From the NCBI RefSeq assembly GCF_004402375.1, contig NZ_SOGJ01000023.1, forward strand, positions 434,001-498,000: DNA of 64,000 nucleotides, in the 5' to 3' direction. The DNA comes from Cryobacterium breve (GTDB lineage Bacteria; Actinomycetota; Actinomycetes; Actinomycetales; Microbacteriaceae). A program made the translations under genes and the position numbers. Under the pieces are notes generated by a model. That model saw only the letters and a list, made by a program, of their open reading frames with translations, was not told where the DNA came from and did not search any database. This document shows, in pieces, positions 1 to 11,559 of the stretch (positions are counted from its first letter, which is position 1; each line of letters begins with the position of its first letter).

Positions 1-149
1 CCGACGGCTGACAGGACGACGGCCGTGGCCAGCGAGAGGATCAACAGCAATACGGCAGCGCCCACTCCGATGCGCACGCGCACCGGAGCGCGCCCCTGTG
101 CGCTCGGGGCCAGGCGCTCGAGGGCCGCGACAACCGGGTCAGGCTCCAT
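1..149 (-). CDS. ComEA-like DNA-uptake protein, N-terminus only (partial)
   Basis: The visible 49 residues begin with ATG at 147-149 and run off the left edge. They comprise a short cytoplasmic, Pro/Ala/Arg-rich head (MEPDPVVAALERL...) followed by one hydrophobic segment (VGAAVLLLILSLATAVVLSA, about residues 29-48), as in a membrane-anchored protein with its bulk outside. No helix-hairpin-helix domain is visible because the gene is cut. The assignment rests on known actinobacterial order, where leuS is followed by comEA and comEC, so it is inferred from context. A TAGCCT hexamer ends 6 nt before the ATG and there is no Shine-Dalgarno sequence, which suggests a leaderless message. Confidence 0.5.
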   Translation of the reverse strand, partial: MEPDPVVAALERLAPSAQGRAPVRVRIGVGAAVLLLILSLATAVVLSAV

Positions 150-155
150 CCGGAC

Positions 156-161
156 AGGCTA
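156..161 (-). promoter_or_regulatory. -10 element of a leaderless transcript (comEA-like gene)
   Basis: TAGCCT on the minus strand lies exactly 6 nt upstream of the ATG at 149. No ribosome binding site is present between them. In actinobacteria this spacing places the transcription start at or within a base or two of the start codon. Confidence 0.5.
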
Positions 162-240
162 GGCCGGTGGGCATCCGTCGCCAGGTGGGCGTGCAAGCCC
201 CGTGGACGGCACCGGATGGCACCGCTCTGGGGAGGGGAGG

Positions 241-2823
241 CTAGCCGGCGCTCGTGACGATGCTCACCAGTTTCGGCGCGCGCACGATGAGGTTCACGAT
301 CTCGCGGTCTCCGATCCGGCGGATGACCTCGGCCGACGTGCGCGCGAGGCGCTCCAGGTCCTCGCCGGAGATCTTAGGCGACACCTCGAGGCGGGCCCGC
401 ACCTTGCCGTCGACCTGCACGACGGCGGTGACCGACTCCTCCACGAGCAGGGTCCGGTCGGCTTTCCGCCACTGCACGAGGGCGACACAGGGCTCGTAGC
501 CGAGGTGTTGCCACATGTCCTCGGCCGCGTACGGCGCAAACAAGTTCAGCGCAATGGCGGTGACCTCCGCGGCCTCGCGCACCGCGGCATCCGCGGCACC
601 GGCGCCCGTGTCGATCACCTTGCGGGTGGCGTTGACGAGCTCCATCAGGCGCGCGACGACGACGTTGAACTTGAACGACTCGACGAGGCCGGGCGCATCG
701 GCCAGGAACCGGTGCGTGACCCGGCGGAGGGCAGGGTCGCCGGTCTTCCACTCGCCGCCGGGAGCGCTCGTGACATCGCGGGCGACGCGCCACGCGCGGG
801 CCAGGAACTTGGCTGAGCCGACCGGAGATACGTCGGCCCAGTCGATGTCGTCTTCCGGCGGGCCGGCGAACGCCATGGTGAGTCGCACGGCGTCGACACC
901 GAACTGGTCGACCTCCTCGGTGAAATAGACCAGATTGCCCTTACTCTTGGACATCTTGGCGCCGTCGAGGATGACCATGCCCTGGTTCAGCAGCGCCGTG
1001 AACGGCTCGGTGAAGCTGACGTAGCCGAGGTCGAAGAGCACCTTGGTCATGAAACGCGCGTAGAGCAGGTGCAGGATGGCGTGTTCGACGCCTCCGACGT
1101 ATTGGTCGACGGGCGCCCACTTGTCGGCTTCCCTCGGGTCGAACGCCTTCGTGTCATCCGTGGGGTTCAGGAAGCGCAGGAAGTACCAGGAGCTGTCCAC
1201 GAAGGTGTCCATGGTGTCCGCGTCCCGACGGGCCGGGGTGCCGTCGATCGGGTTGGGGACGTTGACCCAATCGGTCGCGCCGCCCAGCGGTGACGTTCCC
1301 TTGGGCTTGAGGTCGAGGCCGTCGGTAGGCGGCAGCAGCACGGGCAGCTGGTCTTCCGGCACGGGGATCTCGGCGCCGTCCTGACCGTGGATGATCGGGA
1401 TCGGCGTGCCCCAATAGCGCTGGCGGGAGATCAGCCAGTCGCGCAGGCGGTAATTCTTGGCCGCCCGCCCGGTGCCGGCGGCGGCCAACTGCTCGATCAT
1501 GCGCTTGACGGCGGTGTTCTTGCTGAGGCCGTTGAGCGCGCCCGAGTTGATCAGGCGTCCCTCCCCGGTGAGCGCGACGCCCGTTCGGGCCGGATCGAGC
1601 GTTGGGACCACTTCCGTGCCGTCGATCATTTCGTGCGTGATCACGGGGATCATGCCGGTGACCGTCGCGGTCGTGTCGACGACCACGATCACGGGAAGGT
1701 CGAAGCGGCGGGCGAAGTCGAGGTCGCGCTGGTCGTGCGCCGGCACTGCCATCACCGCGCCGTGGCCATAGTCCGCAAGCACGTAGTCCGCCGCCCAGAT
1801 TGGCAGGCGTTCGCCGTTGGCCGGGTTGATCGCGTAGCGCTCGAGGAAGACGCCGGTCTTCTCCCGGTCGGTGGCCTGGCGTTCGATCTCAGTGCTGTTC
1901 TGAACCTTCACCAGGTAGTCCTGGAACCGTTCCTTGACGGCGGGCGAGGCATCCGCGACCAGCTCGGCGGCAAGGTCCGCATCGGGGGCGACGACCATGA
2001 AGGTCGCGCCGTAGAGCGTGTCGGGGCGGGTCGTGAAGACGCTGATGCGCTCCTCACGACCCTCGATCGCGAAGTCGACATCAGCGCCGATGGAGCGGCC
2101 GATCCAGTTGCGCTGCATGTTCAGCACCTTGGCCGGCCAGGTACCCTCGAGCTGGTTGAGGTCGTCGAGCAGACGGTCGGCGTAGTCGGTGATCTTGAAG
2201 TACCACTGGGTCAGCTTCTTCTTGACCACCACGGCACCGCTGCGCTCGGACGTTCCGTCGGAGAGCACCTGCTCGTTGGCGAGCACAGTCTGGTCTACCG
2301 GGTCCCAGTTGACCCAGCTGTCCTTGCGGTAGGCGAGCCCCTTCTTGTACAACTGCAGGAACAGCCACTGATTCCACTTGTAGTATTCAGGGTCGCTGGT
2401 GTGCAGTTCGCGTGACCAGTCGAACGACGCCGCGTATAGCTTCATGCTCTTCTTCTGCTGCGCGATGTTGTCGTAGGTCCAGCCGCGAGGGTCGATTCCG
2501 CGTTTGATCGCGGCGTTCTCCGCGGGCAGCCCGAAGGAGTCCCAGCCGATGGGGTGTAAAACGTTGAAGCCCTGCTGGCGCCAGTAACGGGCCACGATGT
2601 CGCCCAGGGCATAGACCTCGGCATGGCCCATGTGGAGGTCGCCGGAGGGGTACGGGAACATGTCGAGCACGTACTTGCGGGGCCGGGTATCGCCAGGATC
2701 GTTGGTGCGGAAGGGCTCGAGCTCTTCCCAGATCGGCTGCCACTTGGCCTGGATGGCGGCGAAATCGTAGACTTCTTCGTCGCTGTCCTGGCCGGTGCGG
2801 GTGTGCTCGTACTCGTGTGCCAC
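241..2823 (-). CDS. leuS: Leucyl-tRNA synthetase
   Basis: A class I aminoacyl-tRNA synthetase that charges tRNA-Leu in the cytoplasm. The HIGH-type motif is HMGH at about residues 64-67, just after PYPSGDL, and the KMSKS motif is at about residues 623-627 ([10 protein letters not shown]). Between them lie a connective/editing region and the WYFLRF and HLLYARF stretches typical of LeuRS, with an anticodon-binding domain and small C-terminal domain at the end. The length, about 860 aa, is normal. The reading frame is open further upstream, but GTG at 2823 (V-A-H-E-Y-E-H) is preceded by GAAGAGAG and removes a Cys-rich leader that looks non-coding. The next gene downstream is the ComEA-like one, 91 bp away. 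Confidence 0.96.
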   Translation of the reverse strand: MAHEYEHTRTGQDSDEEVYDFAAIQAKWQPIWEELEPFRTNDPGDTRPRKYVLDMFPYPSGDLHMGHAEVYALGDIVARYWRQQGFNVLHPIGWDSFGLPAENAAIKRGIDPRGWTYDNIAQQKKSMKLYAASFDWSRELHTSDPEYYKWNQWLFLQLYKKGLAYRKDSWVNWDPVDQTVLANEQVLSDGTSERSGAVVVKKKLTQWYFKITDYADRLLDDLNQLEGTWPAKVLNMQRNWIGRSIGADVDFAIEGREERISVFTTRPDTLYGATFMVVAPDADLAAELVADASPAVKERFQDYLVKVQNSTEIERQATDREKTGVFLERYAINPANGERLPIWAADYVLADYGHGAVMAVPAHDQRDLDFARRFDLPVIVVVDTTATVTGMIPVITHEMIDGTEVVPTLDPARTGVALTGEGRLINSGALNGLSKNTAVKRMIEQLAAAGTGRAAKNYRLRDWLISRQRYWGTPIPIIHGQDGAEIPVPEDQLPVLLPPTDGLDLKPKGTSPLGGATDWVNVPNPIDGTPARRDADTMDTFVDSSWYFLRFLNPTDDTKAFDPREADKWAPVDQYVGGVEHAILHLLYARFMTKVLFDLGYVSFTEPFTALLNQGMVILDGAKMSKSKGNLVYFTEEVDQFGVDAVRLTMAFAGPPEDDIDWADVSPVGSAKFLARAWRVARDVTSAPGGEWKTGDPALRRVTHRFLADAPGLVESFKFNVVVARLMELVNATRKVIDTGAGAADAAVREAAEVTAIALNLFAPYAAEDMWQHLGYEPCVALVQWRKADRTLLVEESVTAVVQVDGKVRARLEVSPKISGEDLERLARTSAEVIRRIGDREIVNLIVRAPKLVSIVTSAG

Positions 2824-2901
2824 GTGACTCTCTTCGTTGCAGTGGGGATTGCGCCAGCAGGCACAGGGCCGCGCGGAGGCGGCGTCCAAGGTCCTAGGTT
2901 A

Positions 2902-4446
2902 CTAAACCTGGCCCTGGCTCGTTGCGGCACCGGCCGGGTGAACGCCGAGCACGGCCAGGAGTGCCTCCGCTTTGAGCCGGGTTTCCTCGATCTCCTCGAG
3001 CGGGTCGGACAGAGCCGTGATGCCGCCGCCCGTGCCGATGGACGCACCGTCCGGGCCGAGCACGATGCTACGGATGACCATGGCCAGGTCGACGGCGCCG
3101 TCCCGCCCGAAATAGCCGAAGGCACCGGCGTAGAGACCGCGCGGACCGCCCTCGAGCGCATCGAGGATGGACAGGGCACTGATCTTGGGAGCCCCAGTCA
3201 TGGACCCCGCCGGGAACGAGGACGCAACGGCATCCACCCCGGTCAGCCCCTCGGCCAGGCGCGCCTCGACGGTGCTGACCAGCTGGTGCACATGCGCATA
3301 GCTCTCCACCGCAAGCAGGTTCGTGACCTGAACGCTGCCGAGTTCGGCGATCCGGCCCAGGTCGTTGCGCATGAGGTCCACGATCATCAGGTTCTCGGCG
3401 CGCTCCTTCTCACTGCCCTCGAGCTCGTCCCGCAGCGCGCGGTCGCGCACCGCACCGGCGGACCGCGCCCGGGTGCCTTTGATCGGCTTGGTGGTGACCC
3501 GGCCGTGCGGGGTCACCGCCAAGAACTGTTCGGGTGAGGCGCTGAGCAGGGCCGTGTCACCGAAGCGCAGGAGTCCGCCGTGGTGGCTGGGGCTGCCGGC
3601 TCGGAGTTGCAGGTAGGCGTCGACCGGGTGCGGCCGCACGTCGACCAAGATCTCGTTGGTGAGGCAGAGCTGGTAGGCGTCACCGGCCCGGATGAAGTCC
3701 TGGCAGACGTCGATCAGCGCGGCGTAGCGGTGCGCGTCGTGCCGCCACCGAGCCGCGCCGACACCGGCGTCGAGGTCGGCAGCAGCGACGGCAGCAGCGA
3801 CGGCAGCAGGGACAGCAGCAGCCACGGCAGCCGGGACAGCAGCAGGGCTAAGCACGGATGCCGCGGGCGGCGGCTCAGACGCGGCGAGAGACTGCAGCAC
3901 GGTGTCGACCCACACCTGCGGGGCATCCGTCGGGTCGCCGGGAGCGCGGCGGGCGAGCGCGATCACCGTGCGCGCCGCGTGATCGAACACGAGAACCCGG
4001 TGCACTTCCAGCAAGGCGGCATCCGGATAACGCGAGTCGTGCACGGGTGTGCCGAGGGTCTGGGCGCCGAGTTCGTAGCCGAGCCAGCCCACCCAGCCCA
4101 GCCGGAAACCGCCGGCATCGGGGGTGGTGCCGGTGCTGGAGTCGCCGACGGAATCGGCGGCGGAGCCGGCCAGGTCCGCGCGAAGGAACTCGAAGACCGT
4201 ACCGGGCGAAGTCTGGCCCGGCACCGGCGGGGTGCCGGCGACCGAGACCGTGATGGTCCCCGCCGGAACCGAGGCGGTCACGAACCGGGACCCGGGCGAC
4301 GAGGCCCCGAGGTAACTGTGGCCGGTTTCGGCGCCGTCCCCCGCATCCAGCCAGAACGCGTACGGGCTGTCGTGGTAGAGCGTCTCGAAGACGCGGGCCG
4401 GCTCCCGCCACTCCGGCAGGGGGATGCGTAGAATCGGCCCGATCAC
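2902..4446 (-). CDS. pabB: Aminodeoxychorismate synthase component I
   Basis: A chorismate-utilising enzyme (514 aa) that would make 4-amino-4-deoxychorismate for p-aminobenzoate and folate synthesis, together with a glutaminase subunit not encoded here. The C-terminal half is the chorismate-binding domain: PIKGTRAR around residues 321-328, RAENLMIVDLMRND, SFPAGSMTGAPK and IGTGGGIT. The lysine in PIKGT (about K323) is the residue typical of PabB; anthranilate synthase TrpE has alanine there. This is why I prefer PabB over TrpE. An Ala/Val/Pro-rich linker of about 30 residues, made by a 12-bp tandem repeat, joins it to the N-terminal domain. GTG at 4446 follows a TAGGCT hexamer by 6 nt, so the mRNA is probably leaderless. 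Confidence 0.9.
   Translation of the reverse strand: MIGPILRIPLPEWREPARVFETLYHDSPYAFWLDAGDGAETGHSYLGASSPGSRFVTASVPAGTITVSVAGTPPVPGQTSPGTVFEFLRADLAGSAADSVGDSSTGTTPDAGGFRLGWVGWLGYELGAQTLGTPVHDSRYPDAALLEVHRVLVFDHAARTVIALARRAPGDPTDAPQVWVDTVLQSLAASEPPPAASVLSPAAVPAAVAAAVPAAVAAAVAAADLDAGVGAARWRHDAHRYAALIDVCQDFIRAGDAYQLCLTNEILVDVRPHPVDAYLQLRAGSPSHHGGLLRFGDTALLSASPEQFLAVTPHGRVTTKPIKGTRARSAGAVRDRALRDELEGSEKERAENLMIVDLMRNDLGRIAELGSVQVTNLLAVESYAHVHQLVSTVEARLAEGLTGVDAVASSFPAGSMTGAPKISALSILDALEGGPRGLYAGAFGYFGRDGAVDLAMVIRSIVLGPDGASIGTGGGITALSDPLEEIEETRLKAEALLAVLGVHPAGAATSQGQV
3781..3846. repeat. 12-bp minisatellite inside pabB
   Basis: At least five imperfect 12-bp units (AGCAGCGACGGC and close variants) occur in tandem, in frame with pabB. 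They encode the AAV(P/A) repeats that link the two PabB domains. The first two units are identical and the later ones have one to three changes. Copy-number change would alter only linker length. Confidence 0.85.
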
Positions 4447-4452
4447 GCTCCC

Positions 4453-4458
4453 AGCCTA
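4453..4458 (-). promoter_or_regulatory. -10 element of a leaderless pabB transcript
   Basis: TAGGCT on the minus strand ends 6 nt before the GTG start of pabB. No purine-rich ribosome binding site is present. The spacing is identical to that found upstream of several other genes in this window. Confidence 0.5.
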
Positions 4459-4531
4459 GGTGCCCTGGATCTCCCTGGTGTGCAGCGATCTGCCGCCCCG
4501 GACGCCACTGGCCGACCACTGTGCCGGGTCA

Positions 4532-4620
4532 CGAACCAATTCGACGGAGATTTTTGCATGCCGGCGCTCTTTCGCATGACTATTGGCCGATGTGGGCAAA
4601 ATCTCCGTCGAATTCGTTCG
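4532..4620. repeat. Dispersed intergenic palindromic repeat, copy 1
   Basis: Two 24-bp arms (4532-4555 and 4597-4620) form an inverted repeat with two mismatches around a 41-nt centre. The left arm begins CGAACCAATTCGACGGAGAT. A second, more diverged member lies at 49194-49284. The element fills most of the gap of about 300 bp between the pabB promoter and the M28 peptidase terminator. The arms are long and the loop is large, so it does not look like a simple terminator. I see no coding region in this gap. Confidence 0.8.
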
Positions 4621-4682
4621 GGCTCACGCGATTTCGTGGCGGGACCACACTCGGGACCGCACCCGGGACCGCAGAGAGGACG

Positions 4683-4718
4683 CAGAGAGAGGGCCGCCCG
4701 CAGGCGGTCCCCTCTCTG
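4683..4718 (-). terminator. Hairpin downstream of the M28 aminopeptidase gene
   Basis: The arms CAGAGAGAGGGCCGCC and GGCGGTCCCCTCTCTG pair with two mismatches around a CGCA loop, 25 bp past the peptidase stop codon. There is no clear T-run, which is common for high-GC terminators. Confidence 0.6.
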
Positions 4719-4743
4719 TGACGTGACAGGCGCGACAGTGCTG

Positions 4744-6255
4744 CTACTTCACCGCGTGGCTGCCCTTGTACTGGAGATTCGTGGTGCCGGAACCACCGCC
4801 CTTGGACGTGCCGTTGACCGCGGACGTGGTCTCGCCGAACGTCATCGTCGTGTGCGCGATGGCGTCGGCCATCTGCTCCAGTACCTCCGCGTTGATGTTC
4901 GTGATGTCGTCACAGGCCGCGTGGTAGCACGCATCGTACGGTGCGCCGGCGGTGCCGCCGTAGGTGACCGCCTCAGCATCCGTCTTCACGTCTTCCGCAC
5001 CGGTGAAGAGCCCACCGGCCGGAATGCCGTTCTCGATGAACCCGAAGTAGTCGGATCGACCGTCGAACTCAGTGGGTTCAACTGCCAGCCCCTGCGAGGC
5101 GAAGTAGTCCAGGAACACCTTCTCGACCTGTGCCGACCCGTTCGGCCCGGCGGTGCCGAAGGACGAGCCGTCACCGTCGTAGACGAAGCGCACGAAGTTC
5201 GGTGAGGCGACCATGTCGAAGTTCAGGTTGACGGCGTGCTCCTTGATCTGGCGTTTCGTCAACTGCGACACGTAGTACTCGGAACCGACCAGTCCCACTT
5301 CCTCACTGCCCCAGAACGCGAACCGCACCCGGTTGGTGGGAGCGTTGCCGGAGGCGGCAAGCTGGATGGCGGTTTCCAGGATGGCGGCGCTACCGCTGCC
5401 GTTGTCGTTGATCCCCGCGCCCTCGGCCACGGAGTCGAGGTGCGCTCCGGCCACGACCGTGCGGTCGGCGCGACCGGCCGAGTCGGCCAGGATGTTGAAG
5501 GATTCAGTGACGACGACCTCGGCGTCCACGGCCAGCCGCACGGACGGGGCTGGCTGTGCGGCCAAAGCCGCGCCGAGTGCGAAGGTCGTTCCGATAACCG
5601 GAACGGCAGGACGCGGGGCGTCGAGCGTGCCGTTGAGCAGACCGAGGCGGTCGTCGGTGTTGCCCTGGTTGAAGATGACCACGCCGGCAGCGCCCGCAGC
5701 GATCGCGTTGTCGGCCTTGATCCGGAAGGTGCAGGTGCCACGCTGAACCAGCGCGACATTGCCCGGCGTGAAGCCGGCGAAGTCCGCAGCCTCGCAGCCG
5801 CTGGTCGAGGCCCGGTCGCCAACCAGGTTGACATCGACCGCCTGAACCGGAGCCGTGACCGTCCCCGAGCCGGAGTAGCTCATCGTCGCGAAGTCGGTGC
5901 CGACGGCGTAGGTGGTGGGGGTGGGAGTGAGCTGCGCGAACGACTCCGCGTTCAGCACGAACTGTTCGTAGGAGTACGGCTGCCGGATCGGCGTGTACCC
6001 CGCGGCCTCGAGCTGCTCTTCGACGTATACGGCGGATGCCTCGTACCCGGGAGTGCCGGATCCTCGCGTGCCGCCGTTGGCATCCGCGATGTCCTGAAGC
6101 GCCTGTAGGTGGTCGATGATTCCGGCGGCGGTGACGGCTTCGCGCAGCGCGCCGGTGTCCGTTCCGTTGTCGGCGTGGGCAGGTAGCCCGACGCTGACGG
6201 ATAGGGCCACGGCGGTGCCGATGGCTGCGAGACGAATGTTCCGATTCTGTTTCAT
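4744..6255 (-). CDS. Secreted M28-family zinc aminopeptidase with PA domain
   Basis: This 503-aa protein has a Sec signal peptide (positive N-terminus, hydrophobic core, likely cleavage after AHA at about residue 28). A protease-associated (PA) domain occupies about residues 125-245 (GFTPGNVALVQRGTCTF, GVVIFNQGN). The M28 catalytic domain carries the expected zinc and catalytic residues: H272 and D284 (AGAHLDSV...INDNGSGS), the Glu pair at 318-319 (WGSEEVGLVGSEYY), an Asp in NFDMVASPN and a His in YHAACDD. The layout resembles the Streptomyces griseus aminopeptidase type. It would release N-terminal amino acids outside the cell for nutrition. It stands alone, with its own downstream hairpin, and is not in an operon. 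Confidence 0.92.
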   Translation of the reverse strand: MKQNRNIRLAAIGTAVALSVSVGLPAHADNGTDTGALREAVTAAGIIDHLQALQDIADANGGTRGSGTPGYEASAVYVEEQLEAAGYTPIRQPYSYEQFVLNAESFAQLTPTPTTYAVGTDFATMSYSGSGTVTAPVQAVDVNLVGDRASTSGCEAADFAGFTPGNVALVQRGTCTFRIKADNAIAAGAAGVVIFNQGNTDDRLGLLNGTLDAPRPAVPVIGTTFALGAALAAQPAPSVRLAVDAEVVVTESFNILADSAGRADRTVVAGAHLDSVAEGAGINDNGSGSAAILETAIQLAASGNAPTNRVRFAFWGSEEVGLVGSEYYVSQLTKRQIKEHAVNLNFDMVASPNFVRFVYDGDGSSFGTAGPNGSAQVEKVFLDYFASQGLAVEPTEFDGRSDYFGFIENGIPAGGLFTGAEDVKTDAEAVTYGGTAGAPYDACYHAACDDITNINAEVLEQMADAIAHTTMTFGETTSAVNGTSKGGGSGTTNLQYKGSHAVK

Positions 6256-6377
6256 GAGGGTCCCTCAGACTGGATCGAACGTGGGCCGGTCGGCGTTGAG
6301 CGGCCCTGCGGCGACGCTAGCGTATCCCCCGGTCGCGGGGCAAGGGCTGTCCCCAGCCTCGTCGCGGGTGCACGGCT

Positions 6378-6383
6378 TAGGCT
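6378..6383 (+). promoter_or_regulatory. -10 element of the dedA-family gene
   Basis: TAGGCT ends 7 nt before the GTG start at 6391 with no intervening Shine-Dalgarno sequence, consistent with a leaderless transcript. Confidence 0.45.
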
Positions 6384-6390
6384 GTGATGC

Positions 6391-7047
6391 GTGAACGACA
6401 TCCTCAGCTGGATCCTTGACACTGTGTCCAGCGTTGACCCGGTTCTGCGCACCCTGCTGGCCGGACTCGGCATGCTGCTGGAGACATCCGTGCTCGTCGG
6501 CCTGGTCGTGCCGGGCGATTCAATCGTGATTGTGGCCAGCACTGCGGTGGGCAACACGGCCGAGTTCCTGGGGCTCGTCGTCGCGGTGATCGTCGGGGCC
6601 TTGATCGGCGAGAGTATCGGCTTCGCGCTCGGCCGACACTTCGGGCCGTGGATCCGGATGAGCCGCCTCGGGCGCCGACTCGGCGAACGCAACTGGGCCA
6701 GGGCCGAGATCTACCTCGCCCGGCGCGGCGGAATCGCCGTGTTCCTGTCGCGGTTCCTTCCGGTGCTGCACTCGCTGATCCCGCTGACCGTGGGTATGAG
6801 CCCGATGCCCTACCGGACCTTCATGAAGTGGACAGTGCCGGCCTGCGTGATCTGGGCGGTGGCCTACGTCTCGATCGGTTCGGCCGCCGCCGAGGGCTAC
6901 CGCGAGCTCTCCGACCGGCTTCACTTCGCCGGGTACCTCTTCGTGGGCGCGATCGCAGTCTTCGTTCTGCTGGTGTTCCTGGTCAAACGGTGGCTGCACC
7001 GCCGCGAGGAGCGCCACATGGAGCAGCCTGAGCCCCCGATCGTCTGA
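6391..7047 (+). CDS. DedA-family integral membrane protein
   Basis: This 218-aa polytopic protein belongs to the DedA/SNARE-associated family. The conserved pattern is visible: ETSVLVGLVVPGDS near the N-terminus, G(A/E)SIGFALGRHFG with basic residues after it, and FLSRFLPVLHSLIPLTVGMSPM, followed by C-terminal membrane helices and a basic tail. DedA proteins are linked to membrane homeostasis and to flipping of lipid carriers in other bacteria; the substrate here is not known. It starts with GTG. The gene converges on cydC with a 44-bp gap that holds no clear terminator. Confidence 0.88.
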   Translation: MNDILSWILDTVSSVDPVLRTLLAGLGMLLETSVLVGLVVPGDSIVIVASTAVGNTAEFLGLVVAVIVGALIGESIGFALGRHFGPWIRMSRLGRRLGERNWARAEIYLARRGGIAVFLSRFLPVLHSLIPLTVGMSPMPYRTFMKWTVPACVIWAVAYVSIGSAAAEGYRELSDRLHFAGYLFVGAIAVFVLLVFLVKRWLHRREERHMEQPEPPIV

Positions 7048-7091
7048 CAATTCAGCGCAGGTGGTGCCGCGCCGCTCCTCGGCGGCCGCGT

Positions 7092-8835
7092 TCAGCGGGC
7101 CGGGCCGGGAACGACGACCCTCGCGGTGATCAGGTCGTCCGGTACCGGCGTGTGCGAGATGAGCAGCACCGCTCGGCCGTCCTCCTGCGCCGTGACCAGG
7201 ATGTCCCGCACGAGCCGGTCGCCCTGCTCCTCGTCGACGTTGGCGGTGGGTTCATCGACGATGAGCACCGGGAAGTCCGCCAGCAGGGCACGCGCCAGGG
7301 CGATTCGCTGAGCCTGGCCGCCGGAGACCAAGGCACCCCGCTCACCGACCCGGGCGTCGAGGCCGCCCCGCCGGGCGGCCCAGTCCCCCAGGCCGACCCG
7401 GTCGAGCACGGCCAGCAAATCGGGGTCGGTGGCCGTCTCCCGGGCGAAGAGCAGGTTCTGTCGGATGCTGTCGTCGAAGAGCCAGGGACGCTGCTCACAC
7501 AGTCCCACCCGGCTACGTACCTCGGCCGGAGCCAGCGTGCGCGCCTCAACGCCGTCGAGCCGGTATGAGCCCGTGTAATCGAGGAAGCGCACCAGGGTCT
7601 GGGCCAGCGTGGTCTTGCCGGCGCCGCTCGGACCGGCCAGGTGCACGCGGTCCCCCGGCGCCAGGCGCAGAGTGATGCCGGTGACCGCCGGGGTGGCGGA
7701 ACCGGGCCAGCTGGCGCCGACGTCGGTGAGTTCGAGCACCGGGCGGACGCCGACGCTCGTGGTGGTCGGCGCATCCGGCGGTGCATCCGTCGGCACGTTT
7801 ACCGACTCCGCCGGAATCTCCGCGGGGACGCTGGTCGGCACGGCCGACGCCACCCGCGCGGCGCTGGAGCGCACCTGGCGCCAGACGCCGAGCGCGAGCG
7901 GGATCACAGCGAAAACCTCGAACACGGCCATCGGCACGAGAACCACCACGGCGAAGCCCGGACCGCTGATTCCGCCCGGCCCGGACAGGGCCGGAATCCC
8001 CACCCAGAGTGCGCCGACCGTGGCCAGTCCCGCAAACAGCGACAGCACGGCGCCCTGCACACCTACCCCCAGCGACCGTCGCAGCGAGGCGCGGCACAGC
8101 CGGTCATCGGCGGCCGCGAGGGTGGCGAGGCGGGCATCGAGGGCGCCGAACGCGCTCAGCACGTCGAGGTTCTCGACCACCTCGAGCACTTCTCCGGCGA
8201 GCGTGCCGCGCAGTGGTGCCAGCAGCCTCTCGGACCGGGCGGAAAGCACAGTGGAGGCGATCGTGGCGAGCAGTCCCCCGGCGAGCAGCGAGAGTGCGAG
8301 CGTGACGCCGGCGGCGGGCAGCACCAACCAGACACCGAGCACACTCACGCTCGCGAGGATGCCCGCCGTGGCCAGCGGCTGCACCACACGCAGCGGGAAG
8401 TCCTGCAGGTCGTCCACGTCGCGCACGAGGCGGCTGAGCAGGTCGCCGCGGCTCGTGCCCCCGAGACCGGCGGGGGCCAGCGGCAGGATGCGCGCGAACA
8501 CGCCCAGGCGGAGGTGCGCCAGTTGGCGGAAAGCAGCGTCGTGGCTGGCCAACCGCTCGAGGTAGCGGAACGCGGATCGGCCGAGCGCGAACGCCCGCAC
8601 TCCGACGACCGCCATCGAGAGGAACATGATCGGCGGCTGCTCGGCCGCACGCGTGATCAGCCACGCCGACGACGCCAGCAGGGCCACCGCGAAGCACGCG
8701 CTCAGCACACCCGCGGCGAGGCCGGGGGCGAAGTGGCGGGCAGACGGCTGGGCGAAGCGCAGAACGGCGCGCATCTCGGCCGAGACTGCGGCCGGCGTGC
8801 CGGCGACCGTCCTGGCCTTGGCTGTGGTGCGGAAA

Positions 8836-8843
<8 letters not shown>
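7092..8843 (-). CDS. cydC: Heterodimeric ABC exporter subunit CydC, required for cytochrome bd assembly
   Basis: This 583-aa protein is a membrane domain fused to an ATPase domain. The Walker A motif is GPSGAGKTT at about residue 407; the signature is LVSGGQAQRIALARAL and Walker B is LIVDEPTANVD. With CydD it forms the thiol (cysteine/glutathione-type reductant) exporter needed to mature cytochrome bd. A Pro/Thr/Ala-rich linker (about residues 340-360) separates the two domains. Its ATG overlaps the end of cydD by 8 bp, so the two are translationally coupled. It is the last gene of the cydABDC operon. Confidence 0.93.
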
Positions 8844-10527
<1,684 letters not shown>

Positions 10528-10533
10528 TTACGT

Positions 10534-11553
10534 TTAGTGTACGGCCGTCTCCACGGCGGCGGAGACGGTCGCGCGACTGACCCGCTTTCGCAGGACCCAG
10601 TAGGTCCAGCCCTGGTACAGGAAGATGACCGGCATCGCGAACAGGGCGGTCCAGCTCATCACCTTCAGCGTATAAGGCGTGGACGACGCGTTCTCGATCG
10701 TCAGGCTGTTGGCCGCGTCATTGCTTGCCGGCATCACATCGGGGAACAGCGAGGCGAAGAGCGACAGCACGGCGAGGGCGATGGTCGCCGCCATCAGCGT
10801 GAACGCCCACCCTTCCGACCCGCGCAGGTTTGCGAGGAACGAGACGATCAGGGCGACGGCGGCCAAACCGGCGAAGACGCCGGTGGCCAGGCTGCCGAAC
10901 TCCAGAGTGGTCCAGACCAGGAACGAGGCCGCCACCACGATGGTGACGATCCCGGCCCTCACGGCCAGCTTCTGAGCGCGCAGACGGATGTCCCCCTCGG
11001 TTTTGAGTGAGATGAAGACCACGCCGTGGGTGAAGAAGAGGAGCAGGGTGGTGAGCCCGCCGAGGAGGGCGTATGGGTTGAGCAGGTCGAAGAAGGAGCC
11101 GATGTAGTTGTGGCCGGCGTCCAACTGCACGCCCTGCACGATGTTGGAGAAGGCGACGCCCCAGAGCAGGGCCGGGACCGCTGACCCGATCACGATCATG
11201 AGGTCGAAGCGCTTCTTCCATGCCGCTTCCGGGCGCTGGTGCCGGTATTCGAACGACACACCGCGCAGGATGAGGGCGAGCAGGATCACGAGCAGGGCCA
11301 GGTAGAACCCGCTGAACAGGGTGGCGTACCACTCCGGGAACGCGGCGAAGAGGGCCGCGCCGGCCACGATCAGCCAGGTCTCGTTGAGGTCCCAGACCGG
11401 CCCGATGGTGTTGATGATGACCCGGCGGTCGAGGTCGTCCTTCCCCAGGAAGGGCAGGGACATGCCGACGCCGAAGTCAAAACCGTCGAGCACGAAGTAA
11501 CCGATGAACAGGGCGCCGATGATCCAGAACCAGAGAATGTTGAGTTCCATCAT
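10534..11553 (-). CDS. cydB: Cytochrome bd ubiquinol oxidase subunit II
   Basis: This 339-aa membrane subunit carries the CydB hallmark FVLDGFDFGVG near the N-terminus, GPVWDLNETWL and FPEWYATLFSGFYL, followed by about nine membrane helices and a basic C-terminus. It is the partner of CydA in the quinol:oxygen oxidoreductase used at low oxygen or under stress. Two consecutive ATG codons occur at 11553 and 11550, both after AGGAGCGC; the second has the better spacing. It lies 6 bp after cydA. Confidence 0.95.
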   Translation of the reverse strand: MMELNILWFWIIGALFIGYFVLDGFDFGVGMSLPFLGKDDLDRRVIINTIGPVWDLNETWLIVAGAALFAAFPEWYATLFSGFYLALLVILLALILRGVSFEYRHQRPEAAWKKRFDLMIVIGSAVPALLWGVAFSNIVQGVQLDAGHNYIGSFFDLLNPYALLGGLTTLLLFFTHGVVFISLKTEGDIRLRAQKLAVRAGIVTIVVAASFLVWTTLEFGSLATGVFAGLAAVALIVSFLANLRGSEGWAFTLMAATIALAVLSLFASLFPDVMPASNDAANSLTIENASSTPYTLKVMSWTALFAMPVIFLYQGWTYWVLRKRVSRATVSAAVETAVH

Positions 11554-11559
11554 GCGCTC

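Noticed and set aside
2902..4446. Possibility that pabB is trpE (anthranilate synthase)
   Set aside because: The key motif is PIKGT with lysine, not PIAGT, and no other trp genes are near.
7048..7091. Terminator between dedA and cydC
   Set aside because: Only a 5-bp CGCCG/CGGCG stem is visible. It is too weak to call.
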